From the NCBI RefSeq assembly GCF_036345175.1, contig NZ_CP107780.1, positions 5,766,001-5,830,000 on the forward strand: 64,000 nucleotides of DNA, given 5' to 3'. The DNA comes from Streptomyces sp. NBC_00576 (GTDB taxonomy: Bacteria > Actinomycetota > Actinomycetes > Streptomycetales > Streptomycetaceae). Below, piece after piece: positions 31,076-39,233 of this stretch. The notes under the pieces were generated by a model. That model was not told where the DNA came from. It worked only from the letters and a program-made list of their open reading frames with translations, and did not search any database. Position numbers and translations under genes: made by a program. Numbering within the stretch: the first letter of the stretch is position 1; the number at the start of each line of letters is the position of its first letter.

Positions 31076-31353
31076 CTGTGCGGGAACCGGCTCTCGCACG
31101 ACCCTGCCGGCCGTGGCGAGGGCGATCCGTGTGTCGGCCGGACCGGGGCGCGGGCCGTGGGGTCGCTGCCGCCGTCGGCCCCCTGTTCGTACTGCTCCTC
31201 GCCGCCTCGTACTTCCTGCTGGAGCGGGCCACACCCGGCAGCTTCACCGAGCCCCTCACCCGTACGGACGCCCTGTACTTCGCGCCGTCGGGTTCGTCGC
31301 AGGCCAGGCGACGGCCGGAAGGACGGCTGCCGGCACTCACCTGTTCCGGGTGA
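31072..31353 (+). pseudogene. Truncated two-pore-type K+ channel gene
   Basis: The ATG overlaps the previous stop. The frame reads VAAAVGPLFVLLLAASYFLLERATPG then SFTEPLTRTDALYF, which matches a Streptomyces family of small ion-channel proteins up to the pore. The expected selectivity-filter sequence (TVTVFATVGFGD) is missing: after ALYF the frame turns into APSGSSQARRR and stops, while a neighbouring frame reads AVGFV. A deletion or frameshift has destroyed the pore, and the first transmembrane helix is also mostly lost. No product is expected to conduct ions. Recognition is from memory of the family. Confidence 0.6.
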
Positions 31354-31492
31354 TGCGGAACCGCGCTCGGCGGGCCCACAGTGGAGATCACCCTGACGGA
31401 GCAGGGAGTCGCCGCGCCTTCCGTCGGAGGGACGACAGACGACACACGAGACCACTGCGGCGTGGTTCCGAACACCAGGAAGGTGATGGCCG

Positions 31493-32326
31493 ATGTGCCG
31501 GTGGCTCGCCTACACAGGAACTCCTGTCCTGCTCGACACCGTGCTCTACAAACCGGCCCACTCGCTGATCGACCAGAGCCTGCACTCCCGGATGGGCGTC
31601 GAGACGACCAACGGTGACGGGTTCGGCGTCGGCTGGTACGAACCGGACAACGGCACCCCCGCGGTCTTCCGGGACACCGGCCCGGCATGGAGCAATCGCA
31701 ATCTGCGGGAGATCGCCGACCACGTCCGCTCCCCGCTGTTCTTCGCTCACATCCGGGCCTCGACCGGTACCCCGGTGCAGCAGACCAACTGCCACCCGTT
31801 CCGCCACGGCCGCTGGATGTGGATGCACAACGGCGGGATCACCGACTTCCACCGGATACGGCGCGATCTCGCCCTGGCGGTCGACCCGGAACTCTTCCTC
31901 GACATCGAGGGATCGACGGACTCCGAGATGATGTTCTACCTGGCCCTCACCTTCGGTCTGGAGAAGGACCCGCCGGGTGCCGTCGCCCGCATGGTCGGCC
32001 TGGTGGAACGGGTCGGTCATGAGCACGGAGTGGAGTTCCCCATACAGATGACGGTCGCCGTGACCGACGGGCAACAGACGTGGGCCTTCCGCTATTCCAG
32101 TCAGGGAACCTCCCGGTCGCTGTACTACAGCACCCAGGTGGAGGCGCTGCGGGCACTCCACCCCGACATGGCGTTCCTGCGGGAGGTCTCCGACGAGACC
32201 CGCCTCATCGTGTCCGAGCCGTTGGGCGATCTCCCCGGCGCCTGGAACGAGGTTCCCGAGAGCAGCTACGGCGTTGTACGGCCCGAAGGGGACGAGCTGC
32301 TCCCCTTTGCCCCGCAACTCGTGTAG
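31493..32326 (+). CDS. Class II glutamine amidotransferase (YafJ-like)
   Basis: 277 residues starting MCRWLAY, with Cys2 as the nucleophile after removal of Met. NGDGFGVGWY, FAHIRASTGTP, QQTNCHPF and MHNGGITDF are the Ntn-hydrolase glutaminase motifs. The family releases ammonia from glutamine-like substrates, and YafJ/EgtC-like members act on gamma-glutamyl compounds. It has no synthase domain, so the acceptor is unknown; no ergothioneine genes are nearby, which argues against EgtC. Single gene, followed at 62 bp by the amphi-Trp gene. Confidence 0.9.
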   Translation: MCRWLAYTGTPVLLDTVLYKPAHSLIDQSLHSRMGVETTNGDGFGVGWYEPDNGTPAVFRDTGPAWSNRNLREIADHVRSPLFFAHIRASTGTPVQQTNCHPFRHGRWMWMHNGGITDFHRIRRDLALAVDPELFLDIEGSTDSEMMFYLALTFGLEKDPPGAVARMVGLVERVGHEHGVEFPIQMTVAVTDGQQTWAFRYSSQGTSRSLYYSTQVEALRALHPDMAFLREVSDETRLIVSEPLGDLPGAWNEVPESSYGVVRPEGDELLPFAPQLV

Positions 32327-32388
32327 CGCCCACCGTCCTGGTCTGCCGCTGCTCGGCGAAACGGACTCTTATCCGGATCGGAGACACC

Positions 32389-32709
32389 ATGAAGGACCTC
32401 AAGTTCGAGCAGAAGCGCTCGCTGTCACGCCTTGAGGCGGCTGACCAGCTCACAGCACTCGCAGCCGCGCTGCGGGAAGGTGGGGATGCGGAACTGGAAC
32501 TCAGCCCGGGAACGCTGAGCCTGCGGATCCCCGACGACCTTCACAGCGAGATCGAGGTCGAGATCGGTAACGGGGAGATCGAGTTGGAGATCGAGCTCAA
32601 GTGGCCGACAACGCGAAAGCGGGTGGCCACAGCCACCAAGCCAGGGCACAGCGGTACGGGCACCAAAAGAAGCAGAAGCGTGAAGCGGTCCGCTACGAAG
32701 ACACCCTGA
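32389..32709 (+). CDS. Amphi-Trp domain protein
   Basis: 106 residues from ATG 32389, preceded by CGGAGACACC. The first 75 residues match the amphi-Trp pattern: LKFEQKRSLSRLEAADQLTALAAALREGG, then strands ending IELEIELKWP. The C-terminal 30 residues are basic and Ser/Thr/Lys rich (KRSRSVKRSATK), which could bind nucleic acid. The function of the family is unknown. 32710-32856 has no feature that I can support. Confidence 0.8.
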   Translation: MKDLKFEQKRSLSRLEAADQLTALAAALREGGDAELELSPGTLSLRIPDDLHSEIEVEIGNGEIELEIELKWPTTRKRVATATKPGHSGTGTKRSRSVKRSATKTP

Positions 32710-32856
32710 CTTCGGTCTGGCTGTGGTGTGTGCCGTCTGAGGCTGGATGCCGGTTTTGAGACCAGGGTTATCGGATTCTGGACAGAAACAGTTGCCACTC
32801 TTTACAGATGCAGTCGGCACTCATCAAAAATGATCGGACGCTTGAGGTCCGGTTCA

Positions 32857-34218
32857 CTACTCGGTGCGGCTGACCACACCGCTCACGTTCAGGACCTCGT
32901 GACATCCCTGCGCCCGGCGGCCGGTGGCCGGAGTGCCCGGCTTCGTGCAGGTCACTTCGATGGTCACGGTCTTGTTCGCGGGGATCCTGATGGGGGTGAC
33001 CCAGTGGTAGTCCTGGTTGCGGAAGGTCTCCAGGGCGATCGTGGTGATCTTGCGGTCGCCGAAGCTGATCGTCATCACCCCTTCGTCACCCTGGAAGTTG
33101 GCGACGACGATGTCCGTCACACCGAAGACGGTCTTCTCGGGCACCTTGTAGGTACCGGGCGCGGTCTGCCCGCTGGACGTCTTCAGGTCGATGGTCTCCG
33201 AGCTCTGCTGACCGCCGCCCACCGTGGTGCCGCCCCCGATGGTGGTGCCGTCCCCGGGCGAGGTGCCACCGCCGCCCGCTCCGGGGGCCTGACCCTGACC
33301 CGGGCCCTGGCCGTCGGGCGAGGGGCTCGCGCCGCCGGAACCGTTGCCGGGTGTCTGCCCGTTGACGCCCTGCTCTCCTGGGGGCGTGGGGCGCGGCTGG
33401 ACCGCCTCGGTGGCCGCCTCCTTCGCGGCGCTGCGCACCGCCGGGCGGACCAGCATGAACCAGGCGAGCAGCAGCGCGAGCAGCGCCGCGAGCACGGCGA
33501 GCAGCCACTTCGGGAAGATGGGGATCTGGACGAACTCCGCGTCCAGCGGCGGCCGGTCGGTGATCTCGTCCGGCTGGGCGTCGTCCTGGTTGCGGGTCTC
33601 GGCGGTGGCCAGGGTGAACGGCCACACCACCGGGGAGCCGAACCACACGGGCTTGCCCGTACGGACCCGCAGCCCGACCTCGACCGACTCGCCGGGCTCC
33701 AGTTTCGGCTCGGCCGGGTTGAAGGCGAACGCCAGCTCCTCGCCCGCCTGGCCGGGGGTGAAGCCCACCTGCACCGGGGTGTTGCCCTCGTTGCGCACCG
33801 CCAGCCGGTAGCGTCCGCGCAGCCAGCCGCGTCGGCGGCGGGGCTGCAACTCGGTGCGCAGCTCGTGGAACTCCTCGATGTGCACGGTGGTTTCGGGAAC
33901 CCGTACCGCGTCGGGGTGCTCGATCGGCAGGACCCGTATCGCGAGGGGCAGCTCGCCGGCCCGGATCTCCGGGGAGCGCGGCGGCGCCAGCAGGATCGTC
34001 ACCGTCTCGGACGTGCCGGGGTAGAGGGAGACCCGCGCGGGTTCCACGGTGGTCCAGGAGGCACAGTCCCCGACGACCTCCAGGCTGTAGGCCTCGACGA
34101 TGTCGCTGTCGTTGCGGACGGTCAGACTGGTCGTGGCAGTGCCGCCCGGGGCCACTGTCACGACCGGGATGTCAAGTCCGGGCGCACCGGGAACGGAAGA
34201 GGCTGCAGAAGGCGTCAC
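32857..34218 (-). CDS. Membrane-anchored Ig-like protein at edge of CIS locus
   Basis: 453 residues from GTG 34218 (in-frame codons upstream look non-coding). The N-terminal half contains two Ig-like beta domains (VAPGGTATTSLTVRNDSDIV..., WLRGRYRLAVRNEGNTPVQV) on the cytoplasmic side, then a membrane segment (about 236-256, LLAVLAALLALLLAWFML), a Pro/Gly/Ser linker and an external C-terminal domain with two Cys (EVTCTKPG, QGCHEV). Similar proteins, sometimes called hydrolytic protein, border Streptomyces contractile injection loci. No enzymatic motif was seen. It is divergent from the LuxR-type regulator, sharing a 234-bp promoter region. Confidence 0.75.
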   Translation of the reverse strand: MTPSAASSVPGAPGLDIPVVTVAPGGTATTSLTVRNDSDIVEAYSLEVVGDCASWTTVEPARVSLYPGTSETVTILLAPPRSPEIRAGELPLAIRVLPIEHPDAVRVPETTVHIEEFHELRTELQPRRRRGWLRGRYRLAVRNEGNTPVQVGFTPGQAGEELAFAFNPAEPKLEPGESVEVGLRVRTGKPVWFGSPVVWPFTLATAETRNQDDAQPDEITDRPPLDAEFVQIPIFPKWLLAVLAALLALLLAWFMLVRPAVRSAAKEAATEAVQPRPTPPGEQGVNGQTPGNGSGGASPSPDGQGPGQGQAPGAGGGGTSPGDGTTIGGGTTVGGGQQSSETIDLKTSSGQTAPGTYKVPEKTVFGVTDIVVANFQGDEGVMTISFGDRKITTIALETFRNQDYHWVTPIRIPANKTVTIEVTCTKPGTPATGRRAQGCHEVLNVSGVVSRTE

Positions 34219-34452
34219 GCCACCACGGTAGAAGCGCCCGCAGGGGTGAGGCGAGGGGCGCGAGGGCAACACCCGGGCAGTCGTGGTGCCCGCGAAGTCA
34301 CCGCCAACTCGCCCGTAGCAGCGGATTGTTGATGTCACTCGACGCCGCCCGCGCGCCGCCTTCCCGTGTTCGTCCCGCCCCAGCGATCCTCCCCCACGAA
34401 CTCACGAACAGGTACCCCCCCCATGCCCTGCGCAGAGGAGAACACCCCTGCC

Positions 34453-35151
34453 ATGTCTGCCCCCACGTCCTACGAGCACGCCACCGCCGGCTCCGGGCAC
34501 CGGGTCACCCGCACCGGTCAGCCGAAGCGGGTGACCGTGGCCGTCTACGCCGCCGATCCGATCCTGCGTGTCGGTGTCGTCCAGCAGTTACGCCAGCGCC
34601 CCGAGGTCGACCTCCTCGCCGATGTCGACGCCGAAGCCGAGGGGGCCCAGGTGTCGCTGGTGGTCGTGGACCAGGTCGGCGACGACGTGGCCGCCCTGCT
34701 GCAGCGGCTGCGGCTCAACTCCGCCACCCGCGTGGGCCTCGTGGTCGGCACCCTCGGCTCCGGCGCGCTGCAACGCGTCATCGAGTGCGGCGTCTCGGCG
34801 GTGCTGCGGCGTGCCGAGGCCGACCAGGACCGGCTCGTCCACCTGGTCCTCGCGACGGCCAACGGCGAGGGAGTGCTTCCCGGCGACCTGCTCGGCCAGT
34901 TGCTGTCCCACGTCGGGAGCCTGCAACGCTCGGCGCTCGATCCGCAGGGCCTGTCCCTGTCCACGCTGACCACCCGGGAGGCGGACATGCTGCGCCTGGT
35001 GTCGGAGGGCCTGGACACCGCGGAGATAGCCCGCAAGACCGCGTACTCCGAACGGACCGTCAAGAACGTCCTGCACGAGATCACCACCCGCCTCCAACTG
35101 CGCAACCGGGCCCACGCGGTGGGCTATGCGCTGCGGAACGGACTCATCTGA
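34453..35151 (+). CDS. LuxR-type regulator of the CIS locus
   Basis: 232 residues from ATG 34453. An N-terminal receiver-like domain (VTVAVYAADPILRVGVVQQL..., LVVVDQVGDD) and a C-terminal LuxR helix-turn-helix (LTTREADMLRLVSEGLDTAEIARKTAYSERTVKNVL). The receiver has an Asp at the expected strand end but lacks much of the acidic pocket, so it may be a non-phosphorylated orphan. A LuxR-type gene at this place is a steady feature of Streptomyces CIS clusters and probably controls them. It lies 156 bp before the beta-propeller gene. Confidence 0.85.
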   Translation: MSAPTSYEHATAGSGHRVTRTGQPKRVTVAVYAADPILRVGVVQQLRQRPEVDLLADVDAEAEGAQVSLVVVDQVGDDVAALLQRLRLNSATRVGLVVGTLGSGALQRVIECGVSAVLRRAEADQDRLVHLVLATANGEGVLPGDLLGQLLSHVGSLQRSALDPQGLSLSTLTTREADMLRLVSEGLDTAEIARKTAYSERTVKNVLHEITTRLQLRNRAHAVGYALRNGLI

Positions 35152-35307
35152 CGACAGTGACGACAGCGGGGTACGCCGGTGCTGCCCGAAAGCGCACCGC
35201 ACGTTTCCCCCGGGTACGGCCCCGTCGCCCTGCCGCGTCGTGCGCGGTCGTCGCAAGGTGGGCGGGGCACATCCACGTGCCGCACCAGACCGCGAAGGGG
35301 ACCCTCA

Positions 35308-38300
35308 ATGCGAACCGCCGGCCCTGGTGGGCGGTACCGCCCGGGAAGACTCGGCATGGCGTTGCTGCTGCTCGTCCCGCTGCTCGGGGTGACGGTGGCC
35401 TCCGGGCAGGGCAGCGCCGAAACCGAGACGCGGGCCGCGGCCGCTGACATCACGGGCACCCGGATGGCCTACGCCGGCACCCGGCACCGCAGTCTCGGCC
35501 AGGCGGCCACCGCGACCTCCAGCACCCCGCTGTTCGGTGCGGGACCGGCCCACTACGACGTCCAGCCGTCCGCCCTCGGCGACCAGCTGGTCTTCGCGAG
35601 CCTGCGCGACGAGGAGACCCCGCAGATCTATCTGCGGTCCGCCGACGGTTCCGTACGGCGTCTGACCAGCGGCATGGACGCGGCGCACCCCCGGCTGACA
35701 GCGGACGGCACGTCCGTGGTGTTCGACGCGGCCGAGTCCGTGGGCCTGGGCGACGGGACGCAGCGCGACCTGTGGCTGGTGCGCACCGACGGCACCGGCC
35801 TGACGCGGCTCACGGACACCCCCGCGAACGAACAGAGCCCGACGGTCTCCCCCGAAGGGCAGCGGTTGGCGTACGTGAGTGACAGCGACGCGTCGGCCGG
35901 AGAGCAGATCTACGTACGGCCCCTGAACGGCGGCACCGCCACCCGGATCACCTCCCCCGCGAACGGCACGGGCACCGAACCCGTGTGGAACCCGGTGAAC
36001 GACGACGAGAACCGGGACTGGATCGCGTACACCGCCACGACCGTCGTCGACGGGCAGAGCCTGCCCCGGCTGCGGGTGGCGAACGCGAACGCGAACGGTG
36101 ACGAACCACTGCTCGGGGGCGCGCGGGCACAGTGGCGTGCCCACGGGGCAGCGTGGTTGCCCGACGGGGACGATCTGGTGTTCCTGAGCCCCGAGATCAC
36201 ATGTGAGTGCGAGGGCGACTGGGACCATGTGTTCCGGGCGACCGCCCACGTCGACGAGGTCCCCTCGCTCGTGCTGAACGAGGACCGGGAGGTCTCCTCG
36301 GTCACCTGGTCCGGTTCGCTCGTCGGCGGTGGCGCGGTGGTCGAGCGCACCTCGGCGGCCGGCCCGCACGTGGTGACACTGCAGGACGCGCGTGCGGACG
36401 GCTCCGACCCGCGCGATCTGGGGCTGACGATCCTCAAGGAGGACCCGGCGGCCGACACCAACACCGATCCCACCAAGGACCCGCTGTTCCAGCCCGCCGC
36501 CGGGTTCGACCCGTGGACCGAGCGGCAGAACTACACGCCCGACGGCCGCCGGATCGTGCTGACCCGCTTCGAGGACGGCTCCCAGGGCCGTATCGAACGG
36601 ATCTGGATGGCGGACGCCGACGGTTCCAACGCGGCGCCGCTGCCGCTCGCGGGACGCGGTGCGGCGGACTGGGACACCGACCCGACGTTCTCCCCGGACG
36701 GCAAGTCCCTTGCCTTCACCCGGACTTCGCCGGGTGGCGTCGGTGAGGCCGCGGGTCCCAGCCGCATCCTCGTCGCGGACGTGGCCACCGGCGCGATCAC
36801 CGGGCAGATCACCCCGCCGGCCGGGGAGCAGACGGGCGGCGACGCCCAGCCCACCTGGTCCTCCGACGGCACCACCCTGGCCTTCACCCGCAACGAGGTG
36901 ATCGACGGCAACGGCGGCAACAAGCACATCTGGACCGTGCCCGTGGATCGCCTGGACCAGCAGCGCGACCTGAGCGCCACGATCTGCCCGGGCGGCTGCG
37001 CGGTCATCGACGACAGCCCGGCGTTCTCGCCGGACGGCACCGGCATCGCCTTCAACCGCAAGAGCGGTGGCGGCGTGGTCGACGAGCGCGGCGGCATTCT
37101 CCTGACGTCCCTCACGGGCGACGACTGCCGGGTGCTGACGCCCGCCGACCTCGACCTGCCGGGCGCCTGCGGCCGGCCGCTGCCGGACACCTCGGCGACC
37201 GGACCGTTCCAGCCGCGCGACGCCGCGTGGACGGCCGACGGCAAGAGCCTGGTGATCAGCTCGCGGGCCGAGGCAGCGGTCAACAGCCCCGAGAAGCTGA
37301 GCCTGTTGGACGTCGACTCCGGCGACCTCACCCCGCTCACCAGCACCCTCGCGGGCCGGCAGAAGGAACCCAGCGTCCAGCAGTCCGTGAACCTCGCGGT
37401 GCAGGCGCCCGGGACCACGCCCGAGGTCACCGTCGGCAAGACCACCACGGTCCAGGTCGGCCTGGTGAACAACGGGCCCGCCGCCTCCCCGGGCACCACC
37501 CTGACCGTCGTCCCGCCGATCGGCGTACAGGTCACCAAGGTGACCTGGCCCGGCGGCACCTGCGACGCCGCCTCCCTCCAGTGCAACGTCGGCGTGGTGC
37601 AGCCCGGCATCACCGTCACGGTGAGCGTCACCCTCACCGGCCTCACCCCCGGTGACCAGCCCGTCGACTGGTCGGTCACCGGCACGGTCCTGGACCCCGA
37701 GCCCAGCGACAACGCCGGCCGGACCGTGGTCCCGGTGCGCGAGGCCCCCCCGGCCCCGACACCCACCCCGACCCCGACACCCACCCCGACGCCCGTCCCG
37801 CCCACTCCGACGCCCGTCCCACCGACCCCGACGCCCACAGCTCCCGCCGAGCCGCCCGTGCCCGCCGAGCCGCCCGCTCCCGACGCCGGACCCGGAGTGC
37901 AGGTCAACGCCCAGCCCAACCCGGGCTACGTCGGCGGACGCGTCGTGGTGACCTACACCGTCCGCAACGGCCGCAACGCGCTCGCGACCGGGCTGCGGCT
38001 GCGCATCGGCCTGCCCAAGGGCATCCCGAACAACGGGTCGCCGGCGGGCTGCGACACGTCCTGGGTGTGCGCGCTGCCGGACCTGAAGCCGCGCGCGAGC
38101 ACCGTGGTCCGGGTCGTCCTCAGCCCGGACAAGGCGCTGACCGGCACCGTCACCGGCGTTCTCACCACCACCGGCACGGACGCCGACAAGGGCGACAACA
38201 CCGCCCGGCAGCGGCTGCGGATCCTCCAGCCGCGCATCGTGGCGGTGCCGAACATCGGCAAGCCCGGCTTCGTCACCTCCGTGCGCGGCAAGGACTTCCC

Positions 38301-38529
38301 GCCGGGCGTGCCGGTGAGGTTCACCTGGAAGCCGGGGATCACCGCGGCGGCGGCGCCGACCGTCCCCGGCCGCGACGGCACGTTCATCGGCCAGCTGCTC
38401 ATCCTCGCCAAGGACCAGACCGGACCGCGCGTCATCACCGCCAGGGGCCGCGGGTTCTCGCCGGTGACGACCGACTTCCTGGTGGTCAGCGGGACCATCC
38501 AGCCGCCCGGCGAGGTGATCCGCCGGTGA
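35308..38529 (+). CDS. Secreted TolB-like beta-propeller with CARDB/DUF11 domains
   Basis: 1073 residues from ATG 35308 (AAGGGGA 6 nt upstream). Signal peptide (LGMALLLLVPLLGVTVASG). About six PD40/WD40-like repeats form a TolB-type propeller (PTVSPEGQRLAYVSDSD, DPTFSPDGKSLAFTR, PAFSPDGTGIAFNR). Then a DUF11-like domain (VGLVNNGPAASPGTTLTV), a TPTPTPTP linker at about 815-855, a second CARDB-like domain and a final Ig-like domain. The stop overlaps the DUF4255 gene by 4 bases, tying it to the CIS operon. An exported protein in an operon for a cytoplasmic injection machine is unexpected; a wall-side recognition or tethering role is inferred. Confidence 0.85.
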   Translation: MRTAGPGGRYRPGRLGMALLLLVPLLGVTVASGQGSAETETRAAAADITGTRMAYAGTRHRSLGQAATATSSTPLFGAGPAHYDVQPSALGDQLVFASLRDEETPQIYLRSADGSVRRLTSGMDAAHPRLTADGTSVVFDAAESVGLGDGTQRDLWLVRTDGTGLTRLTDTPANEQSPTVSPEGQRLAYVSDSDASAGEQIYVRPLNGGTATRITSPANGTGTEPVWNPVNDDENRDWIAYTATTVVDGQSLPRLRVANANANGDEPLLGGARAQWRAHGAAWLPDGDDLVFLSPEITCECEGDWDHVFRATAHVDEVPSLVLNEDREVSSVTWSGSLVGGGAVVERTSAAGPHVVTLQDARADGSDPRDLGLTILKEDPAADTNTDPTKDPLFQPAAGFDPWTERQNYTPDGRRIVLTRFEDGSQGRIERIWMADADGSNAAPLPLAGRGAADWDTDPTFSPDGKSLAFTRTSPGGVGEAAGPSRILVADVATGAITGQITPPAGEQTGGDAQPTWSSDGTTLAFTRNEVIDGNGGNKHIWTVPVDRLDQQRDLSATICPGGCAVIDDSPAFSPDGTGIAFNRKSGGGVVDERGGILLTSLTGDDCRVLTPADLDLPGACGRPLPDTSATGPFQPRDAAWTADGKSLVISSRAEAAVNSPEKLSLLDVDSGDLTPLTSTLAGRQKEPSVQQSVNLAVQAPGTTPEVTVGKTTTVQVGLVNNGPAASPGTTLTVVPPIGVQVTKVTWPGGTCDAASLQCNVGVVQPGITVTVSVTLTGLTPGDQPVDWSVTGTVLDPEPSDNAGRTVVPVREAPPAPTPTPTPTPTPTPVPPTPTPVPPTPTPTAPAEPPVPAEPPAPDAGPGVQVNAQPNPGYVGGRVVVTYTVRNGRNALATGLRLRIGLPKGIPNNGSPAGCDTSWVCALPDLKPRASTVVRVVLSPDKALTGTVTGVLTTTGTDADKGDNTARQRLRILQPRIVAVPNIGKPGFVTSVRGKDFPPGVPVRFTWKPGITAAAAPTVPGRDGTFIGQLLILAKDQTGPRVITARGRGFSPVTTDFLVVSGTIQPPGEVIRR

Positions 38530-39233
38530 TCCACGAGGTCGACGAGGGGCTGCGCCGGCTGCTCGGCGAGTCCGGCCTGGAGGCGTCGGGCGTCGAGGTG
38601 GCCTTCGACGCCCCCACCCGGGACTGGGCCGCGCGCCGCAGCGCCCCCACCGTCTGCGTCTTCCTCTACGACATCCGGGAGGACGCCACCCGGCGCGGCA
38701 GCGGCGCCGGTGAGGTGTACGACGCCGACGGCCACCTGGTGGCGCGGCGCACCCCGCCGCGCTGGTTCGAGCTGACGTACCTGGTCACGGCGTGGGCGAC
38801 CCGCCCGCAGGACGAACACCGCCTGCTCTCCCAGGTGTTGGCGACGCTGGTGGCAGGCGGCACCCTGCCCGCCCGCCTGCTCACCGGCACCCTCGCCGAC
38901 CTCGGCCTGACGGTGGGACTCGACGCCGGCGGGGTCGGGCTCGACGCTCCGGCCGCCGCCGACGTGTGGTCGGCGCTCGGCGGGGAGCTGAAGGCCTCGC
39001 TGCAGATACGGGTGAGCGCGCCGCTCGCCGGCGTGACCACGGAGACCGCACCGCCGGTCACCGAAGGCCTCGTCGTGCGCACCGCCACCCGGAGCGAGGG
39101 CGGAGAGGCGACGCCGGGCCGCCGCCTGCGCTACCAGGAGACCACCGACCCGGGCCCGGACGGCGGCTTCGCAGGCCCGCGCGAACGGGTCCCCGCCCCC
39201 ACCCGTCGCCGCCGGGGGGACCGCCAGCCGTGA
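38526..39233 (+). CDS. cis16: DUF4255 protein, Afp16/Pvc16-like tube terminator
   Basis: 235 residues from GTG 38526, overlapping the previous stop. The DUF4255 pattern is clear: IHEVDEGLRRLLG, SAPTVCVFLYDIRED, PRWFELTYLVTAWATRPQDEHRLLSQVLA. In Afp/PVC-type systems the equivalent protein caps the tube and sheath and sets the end of polymerisation. The C-terminal 50 residues are basic and disordered. The next gene overlaps by 4 bases. The symbol follows the Afp numbering used for Streptomyces CIS. Confidence 0.88.
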   Translation: MIHEVDEGLRRLLGESGLEASGVEVAFDAPTRDWAARRSAPTVCVFLYDIREDATRRGSGAGEVYDADGHLVARRTPPRWFELTYLVTAWATRPQDEHRLLSQVLATLVAGGTLPARLLTGTLADLGLTVGLDAGGVGLDAPAAADVWSALGGELKASLQIRVSAPLAGVTTETAPPVTEGLVVRTATRSEGGEATPGRRLRYQETTDPGPDGGFAGPRERVPAPTRRRRGDRQP

